This document shows positions 21,254 through 30,219 of a stretch of 64,000 nt of DNA, one piece after another. The notes beneath the pieces are model-generated. The model saw nothing but the letters and a program-made list of their open reading frames with translations, had not been told where the DNA came from and searched no databases. The position numbers and the translations under genes are program-made. Position 1 is the stretch's first letter; each line of letters starts with the position of its first letter. Source of the stretch: JACRCT01 sp049841135 (GTDB lineage: Bacteria > Myxococcota > Myxococcia > Myxococcales > UBA5297); contig JASGHK010000005.1 in NCBI GenBank assembly GCA_049841135.1, forward strand, positions 3,391,147 to 3,455,146, written 5' to 3'.

Positions 21254-21723
21254 GGGGACTCCGTCAGAGAAGGACGAGACACACTCTACAGCCCGCGCCC
21301 GCCCGGCCTCACTCGTCGAGGCGGAAGACGCGGCGCGGGTCGCCGGCGATGAGGAAGAGGAAGGGGCCGGCCTAGGAAGAACGAAGGGCCTAGGAAGAAC
21401 GAGGGCCTAGCTACTAGGCAGGGCCCGCTGGCGATCCGCAGGCGGTGGCTCGCGGCTGCGGTCGAGCAGCCCACGGGAACGAGCAGCTGGGTCTGGAGCG
21501 GCTGTCGGTCGTTCGCGCACAGGAAGCAGTGGGTGATGCCGTCGGGCCGAGCGTAAGCGCTTAGCCAGGTGGTGTCGGAGCCCTCGCCTATGCTTCTCGG
21601 CGGACCTGGATGGTGGGGCTGGGCAGGCCAAGGAGCTGGGAGGAGTTGCCGGGTGCTGCGGCGCGCCCGCTGGCGCAGGGATACCAACGGCGGCGTCCGG
21701 AGAAGACCGTTCTCTAGGAGGTC
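21254..21723. other. Gene-free stretch with short direct repeat
   Basis: No gene I can support lies here. GGCCTAGGAAGAACGA occurs at 21369-21384 and 21387-21402, an 18-bp period. A minus-strand frame around 21430-21600 reads protein-like for ~50 residues but has no start or homology I recognise. Confidence 0.45.
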
Positions 21724-22306
21724 GTGCGTGAGGAGTTGGAGACCTTCCTGGCCGAGACCCGGGAGGACGCCCGCGGGCTGCCCAAGTACGTGGAGAAGGA
21801 GTTCCAGTCCTACCCGCGACGGCTGCGGCTGGCCTTCGCTCGCGACCCGGTCGCTGCGCGCGAGTCGGCGACCATCGTCGCCGACCTGCCGTCGTTGACC
21901 GCGCTCGAACTCTGGTTCGGATCGGCGCGCTGCGGCTGCGACTGCACCCTGGACCACCTGTCTCCACTCCTCGATGGCCAGGTCTTCCCGGGCGTGACGC
22001 GGTTGGGGCTTCAAGAATGCAGAGTTCGAGGACGAGCTGGCGCGCGTCATCGGCGCGGCGCCGATCGCCGAGCGACTGGAGTGCCTCGACCTCTCCATGG
22101 GCACGCTCGATGACGATGGGGCGCGGGCCCTGGCGGCGCAGGCCCGGCGGCTCCCGAAGTTGCAGCGGCTCGACGTGAGCCGGAACTTCCTTGGTCCGTT
22201 GGGGATCGCCGCCCTGCAGCGAGCCTTCCCAAGCGTCAATGCCAGGGACCAGAAGGTCGACTTCGACGGCGACCCGGCCCGCCGCTACGTCTCGGCCTGG
22301 GAGTAG
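21724..22306 (+). CDS. Leucine-rich-repeat protein, STM4015-like C-terminal part (frameshift, possibly 5' truncated)
   Basis: A GTG at 21724 follows a TAG at 21715, with AGGAGG only two bases away, so the start is poor. The reading is MREELETFLAETREDARGLP... then LRR-like strands (LPSLTALELWFGS, VFPGVTRLGLQ). It switches frame near 22013 to AEFEDELARVI...ERLECLDLSMGTL and LPKLQRLDVSRNFL, ending YVSAWE. LRRs of this type and this C-terminus occur in TIGR02996/STM4015-like proteins. At ~190 residues it is about half the usual length, so the N-terminus may be lost. A second protein of the same broad class is at 33269. Confidence 0.55.
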
Positions 22307-22329
22307 CGCCACACGCGCCCTCTCAGAGG

Positions 22330-23113
22330 TCAGTACCAGGGCTCCAGGCCGTGGCCACGCTCCGCCCAGAAGACGCACCACCTGCCCGCGGAGGCCATGA
22401 TGTGCGCCTTGCTCCCAGCGCTTGTCTCCTCCGCTGGAGGGTCGCGTTGTCTCGCGAGACTCCGTGACGCCGTGCCGAGCGGCGAACTGTTCCGCCACCT
22501 CGAGGATCGCGCGGCCGTAAGCGACGAGGTCCTGAGCGAGCATTCGTGACCAAGCGCGGCTGTAGAGGTCCTCGCCCAGCTCGGCCTCGACGTCCTTCAA
22601 GAACGCCGCTCGAAAGCTGTACCGGTCCAGGCCCTCGTACGCTCCCCAGCTGGTGTAGACCGGGAAGCCGTCGCAGGGCGGCAGCAGTGCCAGTACGTAC
22701 AAGCCCCGCTTCTGCTCCAGCAGTCTCTGGATCTGTTCCTCGCTGACACCCTCCTTCACACGCCCGCGCAGCCAGTCGTCGGCAGCCCGGTCGAACCCAA
22801 CCTGGGGCGCGCCGAGCGTCGCGAAGGGCGGCTCCGAGATGCTTTGGAAGCGCACCACCTGCCGCTCGAACTCTTCCCGCGCGCTCTCGTCGCGAATGAG
22901 AGTCTCCAGCCTCCGGAACAGCGCCTCGAATTCGCCCACCTTGCCCTGAATCGGGCGGCCGAGAGGATTCCAGTCCAAGCCCAATGAAGGTCTCCCCGAA
23001 GCCTTCGGCCCTCCGCTGCTGGAAAGGCCTTGATTCCCGCGCGTGCGCATCATGTCAGAAAGTAGCTGCCTATCTTCAGCAGGTCTTTCCTTCGGCTCGT
23101 CACCGGTGGGCAT
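22330..23113 (-). CDS. Hypothetical protein (one frameshift near C-terminus)
   Basis: I recognise no family. The ATG at 23113 begins MPTGDEPKERPAEDRQLLSD. The first 60 residues are disordered and polar, and the rest is helical with segments GEFEALFRRLETLIRDESAR, RVKEGVSEEQIQRLLEQ and SRMLAQDLVAYGRAILEVAE. It is cytosolic by lack of any signal. Near 22430 the frame is lost after RHGVTESRETT. A one-base shift gives SKAHIMASAGRWCVFWAERG and a TGA at 22330-22332, which I take as the true end (~261 residues). It is convergent with the LRR gene and divergent from the membrane protein at 23290. Slightly lower GC in this part hints at a different origin. Confidence 0.5.
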
Positions 23114-23289
23114 TACGTAGACGGTCGGGGCCGCCCTTACCGGCTTCGTTCTTACTTGGCCCCCACCTCGACGCGCAGCCACAGGTCGGTCTGGGCGCGG
23201 ACCTAGGCGTCCATCGGCGAAGTAGCGGCGAACGGACGTTCCCGGCCGGAGGATCTCGGCGGTATCGTGCGGCCATTGGGAGGCGGCGA

Positions 23290-23988
23290 ATGACATCCTG
23301 GGCCTTGGCCGGAGCGAGCGCTGGAGCTGGCGGAGTCCTCGGGACCTTGCTGCAGGCTTGGCTGGCGCGCCGGTACAGCACCGACGCCTTCGTCGCCGGT
23401 CCGGACGACCCGCCCGAGCCCAACGAGCCTCCCCCGGCGAACCCCTTCCTGCGCCCCAGGACCCTGGCGTGCTGCCTGGCCGGCGCCGTGGCCTGCGGTG
23501 CGGCGATCGGCGCCCTCGGCTTCTCGGTCGAGAGCTTGCGCACCGCGGCACTCTGGATGGTCCTCGTGCAGCTGGTGGCCATCGAGACCGACAGCTGGCT
23601 TCACCCAAAGCCGCTCTCGGTCGGCGGCCTGTGCCTCGCGCTGCTCCTTGCGTCCGTCCAAGGCCGCAAGGCCCTGGTCGAGGCCATGGTGGCCGCGGTG
23701 CTGGTCTGGATCGGCGTCATGCTCCTCGGCTTCTTCGGCCGGATCTTCCACAAGGAGACCATCGGCGGAGGTCTGCCCTTGACGATGGCGATGGTGGGCG
23801 CGTTCGTCGCCGGTTCGAGCCTGCAAACCGTGGTGATCGCCGCAGCGGTGTTCACCGGCGTCTTGGGCATCTTGACTGCTCGTCGCACCGGGGAATCCGG
23901 CGAGATCCCGACCTCGCCCGGCCTGATGTTCGGAGTGGCAGTCGCGACGCTGCCCTGGGCTTCGCTCTGGTCGTTGCTGCAGGGTTGA
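23290..23988 (+). CDS. Integral membrane protein resembling prepilin peptidase but lacking the second catalytic Asp
   Basis: The ATG at 23290 has GGAGG eight bases upstream. The 232-residue protein has about six hydrophobic segments. VQLVAIETDSWLHPKPLSVG aligns with the first catalytic region of A24 aspartic prepilin peptidases (D in a D-x6-P-x3 context). IGGGLPLTMAMVGAFVAGSS aligns with their GMGDVKLLAAIGAFLGW motif, but the essential GD is GL. PTSPGLMFGVAVA corresponds to the family's PFGPFLALG. The N-terminal zinc-type Cys motif of PilD is absent. The protein is therefore probably an inactive or repurposed homologue in the inner membrane. No pilin genes are adjacent. Confidence 0.55.
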   Translation: MTSWALAGASAGAGGVLGTLLQAWLARRYSTDAFVAGPDDPPEPNEPPPANPFLRPRTLACCLAGAVACGAAIGALGFSVESLRTAALWMVLVQLVAIETDSWLHPKPLSVGGLCLALLLASVQGRKALVEAMVAAVLVWIGVMLLGFFGRIFHKETIGGGLPLTMAMVGAFVAGSSLQTVVIAAAVFTGVLGILTARRTGESGEIPTSPGLMFGVAVATLPWASLWSLLQG

Positions 23989-23996
23989 CCTGCTAC

Positions 23997-24250
23997 CGAG
24001 GCCGCTGCCGCCACAGACGTCGGGAAGTACGCCCCCGCCGCAAGACAGCAGGCCGTCGCACCCGTCGCTGGCCACGCCGCAGTTCACGCCCTGCTCCTCG
24101 CAGGTCGTGGGCACGCAGGCGTTCGACCCGCAGCTTCCGGGCTGGATGCCTCCCCCACAGACCTGGCGCCGTCCCCCGGTTGTGCCGCACAGGAAGCCCT
24201 TCTCAAGGCAGGTCTTGGGAGTGCAGGTCGGTGCTGCGCCGTCACCAGCC
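23997..24250 (-). pseudogene. Cysteine-rich repeat fragment (3' remnant)
   Basis: Minus-strand reading gives PTCTPKTCLEKGFLCG, SCGSNACVPTTCEEQGVNCG and SDGCDGLLSCGGGVLPDVCGG, two copies of a C-x3-TC-x3-G-x2-CG-x3-DGC-x3-L-x-CG repeat known from extracellular proteins of Myxococcota. No start or signal peptide is seen upstream to 24380, and the frame runs into the antisense of the preceding gene. A shifted frame would stop at 23997. I regard it as a truncated piece of a larger lipoprotein gene. Confidence 0.5.
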
Positions 24251-24383
24251 AGCCCTGGACTATGTTCGAGGCCCTGGCGGACCTGGCGATGCACCTGCCC
24301 GAGCAGATGTCGCGCGTCGTCGGCTGCTGGGAGTCGAGGTCGAGCTTGGCCAGCAGGCGCGCCGCCTTCCGAGCTAGACGACG

Positions 24384-25785
24384 TCAGGCCCGGGGCAGCT
24401 CGATCCCCGACATGGTCCGCCGCGGGTGCCGCTGCAGTTGCGCGGCCACCTGCTCGGCGACGGCGTCGGCGCGGCGGACGCACTCTCCCACGAACGCGCC
24501 GTCCCAGGCGTTACCGGCGAAGAACACCGGGCCCAGCCGCGACAGCTCGGAGCGCAGCGCGGCGTTCCGGCGCTCGGTGCCCACCTCGTACTGCGGCAGC
24601 GCGTGCGGCCAGGTCGCCGCCCGAGCGAAGACCGGCTCCTTGGGGATGCCGAGCAGGCGCCGCACGGCGCTGGAGGCCATGCGGACCAGCGCCTCGGGCG
24701 GCTGCACCACGATGTCGGGCATGCGCGAGCCGCCGAGCACGACGCTCAAGAGACAGTGGCCTTCGGGAGCGCGGCCGGGGAAGAGCGAGCTCGAGAAGAC
24801 GCAGCCCCGCACCGGCAGGCCCTCGGAGGCCGGCACCAGGAAGCCGAAGGCCTTCAGGTTCGCCGAGACCTCCGCGACCGGGAAGCCCAGGTGCACCATC
24901 GCCAGCGGGGCGTAGGTCACCTGCTCGAGCAGCGCCTCGGCCTGCGGCGAGCAGCCCGCGAGCAGGTGCGCGGCCACACCGGAGGGCACGGCCAGCACCG
25001 CCGTCGAGGCCGACACCTCTTCGCCGCTGGCGAGGCTCCAGGCGCACCCCGTCGGCGCAGGGCCACACCCGCGTCACCGCGGTCCTCAGGCGCACCGCGT
25101 CGCCGAGCTTCGCCGCCATGGCCCGGGGCAGCTCCTCCAGGCCGTCCTGGAAGCTGATGACGTTGCCGCCGACCGGCAGCCAGGCGCCGGCGCGGAGCCC
25201 CTGCCGGTACTCGTCGAGGATTCCGCGGGCGAGGCTGCCGTGGCGGCGCTCGACCTCGTAGAGCGCCGGGAAGCAGCTCTTGGCGGACAGCCGCGCGATG
25301 TCGCCGGCGTAGAGCAGGCCCACCAGCGGCTCCAGGAGGACGCGGGTGACCTCCTCGCCCACGTGCCGGCGCCCGAACTCCAGCACCGACTCGTCGTCGG
25401 AGCCGGGCCGGGAGGCGACGACCTCCATCAGGAGCCGCATCCGCGCGCCGAGCGAGAGCGGCCCGCTGGTGAGCATCTTCGAGCCCGGCGGCAGCGGCTT
25501 GAGCCCGCCGTGCAGTACCAGGTGCCGGGTACCCGAGGCCCGCGAGGCGTGCTGCAGGCGCGGGCCCAGCCCTACCTCGGCGATCAGCTCGCGCAGCTTC
25601 GGCTCGTTGTCGAAGAGGGCATAGGGGCCCAGCTCGAACTGGTAGCCCTCGGCCCGCGCGGTGCGCAGCGAGCCGCCGACGCGGTCGCTCTCCTCGAGGA
25701 CCCGGACCGGGACGCCGCGGCGGGCCAGGGCCAGGGCCGTCGCCAGCCCGCTCACGCCCGCACCGATGACGACGACCGGCCTCAT
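24384..25785 (-). CDS. hemG: Protoporphyrinogen oxidase, HemG/HemY (FAD) type (one frameshift)
   Basis: Oxidises protoporphyrinogen IX to protoporphyrin IX with oxygen, at the membrane surface. The Rossmann FAD motif VVIGAGVSGLATALALARRG opens the protein from the ATG at 25785, and the flavin-contact segment DRVGGSLRTARAEGYQFELG follows. Later come GLLYAGDIARLSAKSCFPAL and the C-terminal FAD motif FFAGNAWDGAFVGECVRRA. The frame breaks near 25038 between GVRLEPR and VSASTAVLAVPSG, and both sides match the family, giving ~466 residues when joined. The start overlaps the ferrochelatase-like stop by four bases (ATGA). It is the last gene of the hem operon. Confidence 0.85.
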
Positions 25786-27099
25786 GCCCCGCGATAGCGC
25801 CCCATGTCCTCGAGGTGGCGCCGGAGGACGTCTTCGAGAGCCGCCCGGAAGGTGGGGCTGCCCGAAGGGGCATGGGCACGGGCGACACAGCCGATGCCCA
25901 GCTGCTTCGCCAGCTTGACCAGGCCCTCGTCCAGCTCCCAGCGCGTGGCGAGCCCCTCGCAGGCGTGGGAGAGCGGGACGAGCACCAGCGCCCGGCACTT
26001 CAGGGACGCCAGCCGCGCGACCTCCTCGGCGGCGTCGGGGAGCAGCGGCGCGCGCGGGTCCACTCCGGTCTGGTAGGCGAAGGTCGAGGGGTTGGCGACG
26101 CCCATGGCGTCCTTGACGCTCTGTGCGAAGAGCTGCGCGCGCGGCAGCGTCGGATCTCGGCGCTCCTTGACGGGCTGGCCCTGCAGCAGGAACAGCAGGT
26201 GCGCGGAGGCGCGATCGGGCTCGGGGACGCTCAGGAGCGCCTCCCTGGCCTCCGCCGCGAAGGCCGAACGAATGGCCGCGTCGTCCTCGACGGCGTCGAT
26301 CATCGAGACGTCGAGGTCGGGCAGGTCCTCGGCGGCCAGGGCGAGCGCGGCGCGCATCGAGTCGCTGCCGGCGGAGCTGGCGAAGGTCCGCGCGAAGAGC
26401 CCGACGACGCGCTGGCAGCCGGCGGCCTGCGCCTGCTTGAGCGCCTCCTCGATGCCGGGCTTGGCGTGCCGGTAGGCGACGAAGGGCTGGACGCTGCGCG
26501 ACAGGCGGCCGCCCAGGCCCATGGCCAGCGCTGCGGCCAGCTTCTCGAAGCTCGGCCTTCTCGGGCGCCTTGCCGCCCACCGCCTCCAGCGCCGAGGAGA
26601 GCGCCGAGCGCCGGACGAGCGAGGTGTACCAGGCCAGCAGATCGAGGAAGGGACCGGCGACCGAGGTCTGCAGGACGTGCGGGTCGGCGTAGAGCTGCGT
26701 CAGGAACTTGCCCGCCTCCCGCGGCGAGTCGGGCATGCCGATGTCGAGCAGCACCAGCGCGAGCGGCTTCTCGGGATGCGTGGCAGCCGGGGCCGGGACC
26801 GGGACCACAGGCGCAGCGGGAGCAGCAGCGACAGGCGCCGGCGCGGGGGCCGCGGCTGCAGGCGCCGCGACCGGAGCCGGTGCAGGGGTAGCTGCAGGCG
26901 CCTCGGGCGAGGCGGCGGGAGGAGGAGCCGTCACCGCAGCGACCGAAGGCGCGGCGGAAGCGTCAGTCACGGCGGGAGCTGGCGCGGAAGCGACCGAGGA
27001 CGCGACGGGGCTGGCTGCGCCCGGCGCCGGGGGACTATCGACCGGACTGGAACTGACGGGCTCGGTCCCGACGCTCTTCTCCTTCACCTCGTCGCTCAT
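25782..27099 (-). CDS. Ferrochelatase-like protein with Ala/Pro-rich N-terminal extension and altered active site (one frameshift)
   Basis: The first ~108 residues are a low-complexity Ala/Pro/Val extension (AAPAPAPVAAAPAAP type). The ferrochelatase domain then begins at ALVLLDIGMPDSPREAGKFL. The frame shifts near 26540 (GGKAPEKAEL to LAAALAMGLGGRLSRSV). Family landmarks are present: AYRHAKPGIEEAL, FAYQTGVDPRAPLLPDAAEE and PLSHACEGLATRWELDE. In ferrochelatases the His of SAHSLP and a Glu in the DHLExLY segment are catalytic. Here the matching residues read LLQGQP (Gln for His) and EGLATRW (Ala for Glu). Insertion of iron by the classical mechanism is therefore doubtful. Position between hemF and hemG with four-base overlaps on both sides still ties it to heme synthesis. 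Confidence 0.72.
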
Positions 27100-28040
27100 T
27101 CATCCTCCGCCCAGTTGCGGGGCTTGCGCAGCACCTCGAGCAGCCGCTGCTGCGCGCTCCCCGCCTCGGGTTGGTAGTCGTACTCCCAGCGAACGAGCGG
27201 CGGGAGCGACATGAGGATGCTCTCTGTGCGACCTCCCGTCGAGAGTCCGAACGACGTGCCGCGGTCGTAGAGGAGGTTGAACTCGACGTAGCGACCGCGC
27301 CTCCAGAGCTGGAAGGCGCGGTCTTGCTCCCCGTAGGGCAGGTCCCGGCGCTTCTCCACGATGGGCCGGTAGGCGGGCAGGAAGGACGACCACAGGCGGG
27401 CGAGCTGCGCCTCGAGCTTCTCCGGCTCTCCCAGCACGTAGTCGAAGAAGATGCCGCCTACGCCGCGGGTCTCGCCGCGGTGGGGCAGGAAGAAATAGCG
27501 GTCGCACTCCTCCTTGGCGCGCTCGTAGAAGCCCGGCTCACAGGCCGTCCTCAGCGTCCGGTGGAAGTGCCGCGCGTCCTCGTCGAACAGCACGTAGGGC
27601 GTCAGGTCCGCGCCCCCGCCGATCCACATGGTCTTGCCGCGCCGCAGCCGCCGGTAGTTGGCGTGCGTGGTCGGCACCATCGGGTTCAGCGGATGGAGCA
27701 CCAGCGAGACGCCGACCGCCTCGAAGTCCGCGCCGTCCCCGGGCATCGTCGCAGCCAGCGCCTCGGGGAGCGTGCCGTGGACGTGCGAGAAGTTGACCCC
27801 GGCGCGCTCGAACACCGCGCCGCCCTCCAGCACGCGCGAGCGACCGCCTCCGCCGCCGGGGCGCTCCCAGCGGTCCTCGCGAAAGCGGGCCGGCGCCTGG
27901 CGCGAGCGTGCCGAACGCTCGAGCTCCTCGAGCGACGAGGTCACCTCGTCCTGCCAAGCCATCAGCTGGCCAGGCAGCCGCGATCCAGCGCTGGAGAGCC
28001 CGAAGCCCGCAGCCCGAAGCCCGAAGCCCGACTCACCCAT
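27096..28040 (-). CDS. hemF: Oxygen-dependent coproporphyrinogen III oxidase
   Basis: Oxidative decarboxylation of coproporphyrinogen III to protoporphyrinogen IX. The family motifs are intact: GGGGGRSRVLEGGAVFERAG, VNFSHVHG, GVSLVLHPLNPMVPTTHANY, WIGGGADLTPYVLF, GVGGIFFDY and GRYVEFNLLYDRGTSFGL. I list the ATG at 28040 because GGAG lies seven bases before it and it overlaps hemE by eight bases. The ATG at 27962 would give a length closer to E. coli HemF. The extra 26 residues (GFGLRAAGFGLSSAG) come from a short AAGCCCG-type repeat. The stop overlaps the next gene by four bases. Oxygen dependence indicates an aerobic or facultative life style. Confidence 0.92.
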   Translation of the reverse strand: MGESGFGLRAAGFGLSSAGSRLPGQLMAWQDEVTSSLEELERSARSRQAPARFREDRWERPGGGGGRSRVLEGGAVFERAGVNFSHVHGTLPEALAATMPGDGADFEAVGVSLVLHPLNPMVPTTHANYRRLRRGKTMWIGGGADLTPYVLFDEDARHFHRTLRTACEPGFYERAKEECDRYFFLPHRGETRGVGGIFFDYVLGEPEKLEAQLARLWSSFLPAYRPIVEKRRDLPYGEQDRAFQLWRRGRYVEFNLLYDRGTSFGLSTGGRTESILMSLPPLVRWEYDYQPEAGSAQQRLLEVLRKPRNWAEDE

Positions 28041-29070
28041 CCTTGCGCTCCGAGTGGCGGTGGACGAGGTCCACGAGCAGCTTCGCCGACTCGGGCGAGG
28101 TGGGCGGCAGGATGCCGTGCCCCAGGTTGAAGACGTGGCCCGTGGGGCCAGCGCGCTTGAGGATGTCTTTGACGCGCTCTTCGAGCTCGGCGGCGGGGAG
28201 GAACAGCGAGCAGGGATCCAGGTTGCCCTGCACCGCGACGTCGGGGCCCAGCCGCGCCCGGGCGGCGTCGAGCTCGATGCGCCAGTCGATGCCGTAGCAG
28301 TCCGCGCCCACGCCCTTGAGGACTTCGAACAGGCCCGAGGAGCCGGTCGCGAACATGATGAGCGGCGCCCCTTCCTTCTTCACCGCCGCCGCGATCCGCT
28401 GCAGGTAGGGCACGCCCCAGACCGAGTAGTCGTGCGGAGAGAGCTCGCCGCCCCAGCTGTCGAAGATCTGCACCGCGCTGCAGCCGGCGCGGATCTGCGC
28501 GGCCATGTAGGTGCCCAGCGCGTCGGCGAGCAGGCCGAACAGCTGGTGCGCCGCCTTCGGCTGCTCATAGAGGAAGCGCTTGGTGGTCAGGTAGTTCTTC
28601 GAGCTGCCGCCTTCGATCATGTAGCTGGCGAGCGTGAACGGCGCGCCGCAGAAGCCGATGAGGGGGACGCGGCCGTCGAGGGTCTTCACCGTGAGCCGGA
28701 TGGCGTCCATCAGCGAGCGGGTCTCGCGCTCGGGGTCGAAGCCGTGCAGGCGCGTCACGTCGGCCGGCGCGCGGATGGGGTCGTGCAGCTTGGGCCCGTG
28801 GTCGCCCAGCTCGAGCTTCATCCCCAGCGCTTCGACCGGGATGAGGATGTCCGAGAAGATGATCCCCGCGTCGACGCCGAGGCGGTCGACCGGCTGGAGG
28901 GTGACCTCGGCCGCCAGCTCCGGCGTCTTGCACAGGGTGAGGAAGTCGACCTTCTCGCGCACGGCGCGGTACTCGGGGAGGTAGCGGCCTGCTTGCCGCA
29001 TGATCCAGATGGGAGTGCGGTCGACGGGTTGGCGGCGCAGGGCGCGCAGGAATCGGTCGTTCTTGAGCAT
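28033..29070 (-). CDS. hemE: Uroporphyrinogen decarboxylase
   Basis: Decarboxylates the four acetate side chains of uroporphyrinogen III to give coproporphyrinogen III in the cytosol. At 345 residues it has the usual length. The N-terminal signature PIWIMRQAGRYLPEYR and the later GFCGAPFTLASYMIEGGSSK are intact, as are the catalytic Asp region (IIFSDILIPVEALG) and the C-terminal FNLGHGILPPTSPE. It is the first gene of the hemE-hemF-hemH-like-hemG operon. The start at 29070 is followed upstream by a 66-bp gap to the small gene at 29137. Confidence 0.96.
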   Translation of the reverse strand: MLKNDRFLRALRRQPVDRTPIWIMRQAGRYLPEYRAVREKVDFLTLCKTPELAAEVTLQPVDRLGVDAGIIFSDILIPVEALGMKLELGDHGPKLHDPIRAPADVTRLHGFDPERETRSLMDAIRLTVKTLDGRVPLIGFCGAPFTLASYMIEGGSSKNYLTTKRFLYEQPKAAHQLFGLLADALGTYMAAQIRAGCSAVQIFDSWGGELSPHDYSVWGVPYLQRIAAAVKKEGAPLIMFATGSSGLFEVLKGVGADCYGIDWRIELDAARARLGPDVAVQGNLDPCSLFLPAAELEERVKDILKRAGPTGHVFNLGHGILPPTSPESAKLLVDLVHRHSERKDG

Positions 29071-29136
29071 GGGGCGGGATTAATCCCAGGCGGGGGGCCT
29101 GGTCAACTGAAGGTGCTTACGACTCGGCTCAGGCGC

Positions 29137-29349
29137 TCACTTGGAGCCGAGGTCGTCCTGGCGCTGCTTGGGGTTGCTGGTCCAGGTGTGGTCCGAGGGG
29201 ACGCGCCCGCCGCCGGTGTTCTCGAAGCCGATCCACTCGCGGTCGTTGTGCTCGGGGACCGCTTCGTAGCCGACCTGCGGCGGTTCCAGGGTGACGTCCT
29301 CGCGGTCGGGGAGGGTGAAGGGCGGCGGCTCAGGGTAGTTGGGAACCAT
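29137..29349 (-). CDS. Small hypothetical protein (70 aa)
   Basis: The ATG at 29349 is preceded by a perfect AGGAGG at seven bases, which favours it over an upstream in-frame start at 29379. The protein is acidic and proline-rich at the N-terminus (MVPNYPEPPPFTLPDRED) and hydrophilic throughout (GYEAVPEHNDREWIGFENTG), with no signal or membrane segment. No family recognised. It reads in the same direction as hemE, 66 bp upstream, and may share its transcript. Confidence 0.6.
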   Translation of the reverse strand: MVPNYPEPPPFTLPDREDVTLEPPQVGYEAVPEHNDREWIGFENTGGGRVPSDHTWTSNPKQRQDDLGSK

Positions 29350-29405
29350 CGGCGTTCCTCCTCGCTCGTCCCATCCCAAGCTCTTCGATGCGCCCTCGGC
29401 GCGGC

Positions 29406-29600
29406 TCAGCCCTTGGCCGATGGGGGGATGGAAGGCGGGGACGGCAGCCGGGGCCCTGCCGCGGCAGGCGACGAATCAGCGTCTCGACCGAGCTCCTCGC
29501 GCTCGCCCGGCGGCCCGGCAGGCGTTCCGGTGCCAGCGTCCCCGCCGCGGCCCAGATCTTCGTCCGGCAAGGGCAGCGGGCTCTTGGGATCCTTCGGCAT
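29406..29600 (-). CDS. Possible small hypothetical protein (64 aa)
   Basis: A frame from ATG 29600 reads MPKDPKSPLPLPDEDLGRGG and continues as a Gly/Pro/Glu-rich hydrophilic tail ending in PSIPPSAKG. There is only a weak purine run upstream and no recognised homology. It may be real because codon choice is as in neighbouring genes, but low-complexity open frames are common in DNA of this GC content. Confidence 0.3.
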   Translation of the reverse strand: MPKDPKSPLPLPDEDLGRGGDAGTGTPAGPPGEREELGRDADSSPAAAGPRLPSPPSIPPSAKG

Positions 29601-29715
29601 CGACACCCCCGCAGCGGAGAAGTACGCATCGCCCCGCCCGCGGTCCTGCAACGCAATCGGGGTGTCTAGCATCCAAGCGGGCGAAGGGCGGGGAACGGTA
29701 GCGCGACGGGCTGGC

Positions 29716-29738
29716 GGGTGGGTAGGTCGGGGGTAGGG
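29716..29738 (+). other. Potential G-quadruplex
   Basis: Four G-runs occur as GGG-T-GGG-TAGGTC-GGGGG-TA-GGG, with loops of 1, 6 and 2 bases, which meets the usual G4 pattern. It lies ~480 bp upstream of the polyferredoxin gene and ~115 bp before the possible start of the small minus-strand gene. Confidence 0.45.
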
Positions 29739-30129
29739 TCGGCTCGGGGTGGCGGGCGGTGGGAATGACTGGGGCCCGGTCGCGCAGCTTCCGTTCCTCG
29801 CCCTGTGTTTTTGCGGGTGAGCGAGGCCGCCGTGCGGCCCTGCAGCGCTGGCTGAATCTGGCCACCTCGCCTCGTCTCGTCGGGTCAGCCCGAGCCTCCA
29901 CGCTTGGTGAGCAGCAGGTTCGACGCGGGCTGCTGCCGGCCGCGCCCCCTCCCATCTGAGCCACCGGAGTCCGGGCTGGAGAGGGCAGACCGCTGCTGGC
30001 TCTGGCGAGGCCGCATGGCCGACCGGCCGGTCGGCTGTCCGGAGAACAAGAGACAATCCGTTGGAATCCGTCTGATTTTTCGCGCGCTGCGCTCGACGGG
30101 GCGTCAAAACCTGCCCTCATTTCGGGCGG

Positions 30130-30168
30130 TTGACTTGGTTCGTGAAGGCCGGAGAGAATTCGCTCTCC
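30130..30168 (+). promoter_or_regulatory. Candidate promoter and palindrome for the AOR operon
   Basis: TTGACT at 30130-30135 is followed after 18 bases by GAGAAT (30154-30159). Overlapping this is the perfect palindrome GGAGAG-AATTCG-CTCTCC, which could be an operator or 5'-leader hairpin. The spacing is only roughly sigma-70-like, so this is a suggestion. Confidence 0.3.
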
Positions 30169-30219
30169 TTCACCGACCCAGGGGCCCAAGCGAGACCCCT
30201 GCTTCCCAACGAGACCACC

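Larger units (their letters stand above)
29601..30219. other. Gene-free regulatory stretch ahead of the AOR operon
   Basis: No supported gene. It contains a G-quadruplex-type run at 29716-29738, a relatively AT-rich patch at 30050-30135, and a promoter-like element with a small palindrome at 30130-30168. It separates the minus-strand small genes from the plus-strand AOR operon. Confidence 0.6.

Noticed and set aside
28033..28040. Programmed frameshift between hemE and hemF
   Set aside because: The eight-base overlap with a ribosome-binding site inside hemE is ordinary translational coupling.
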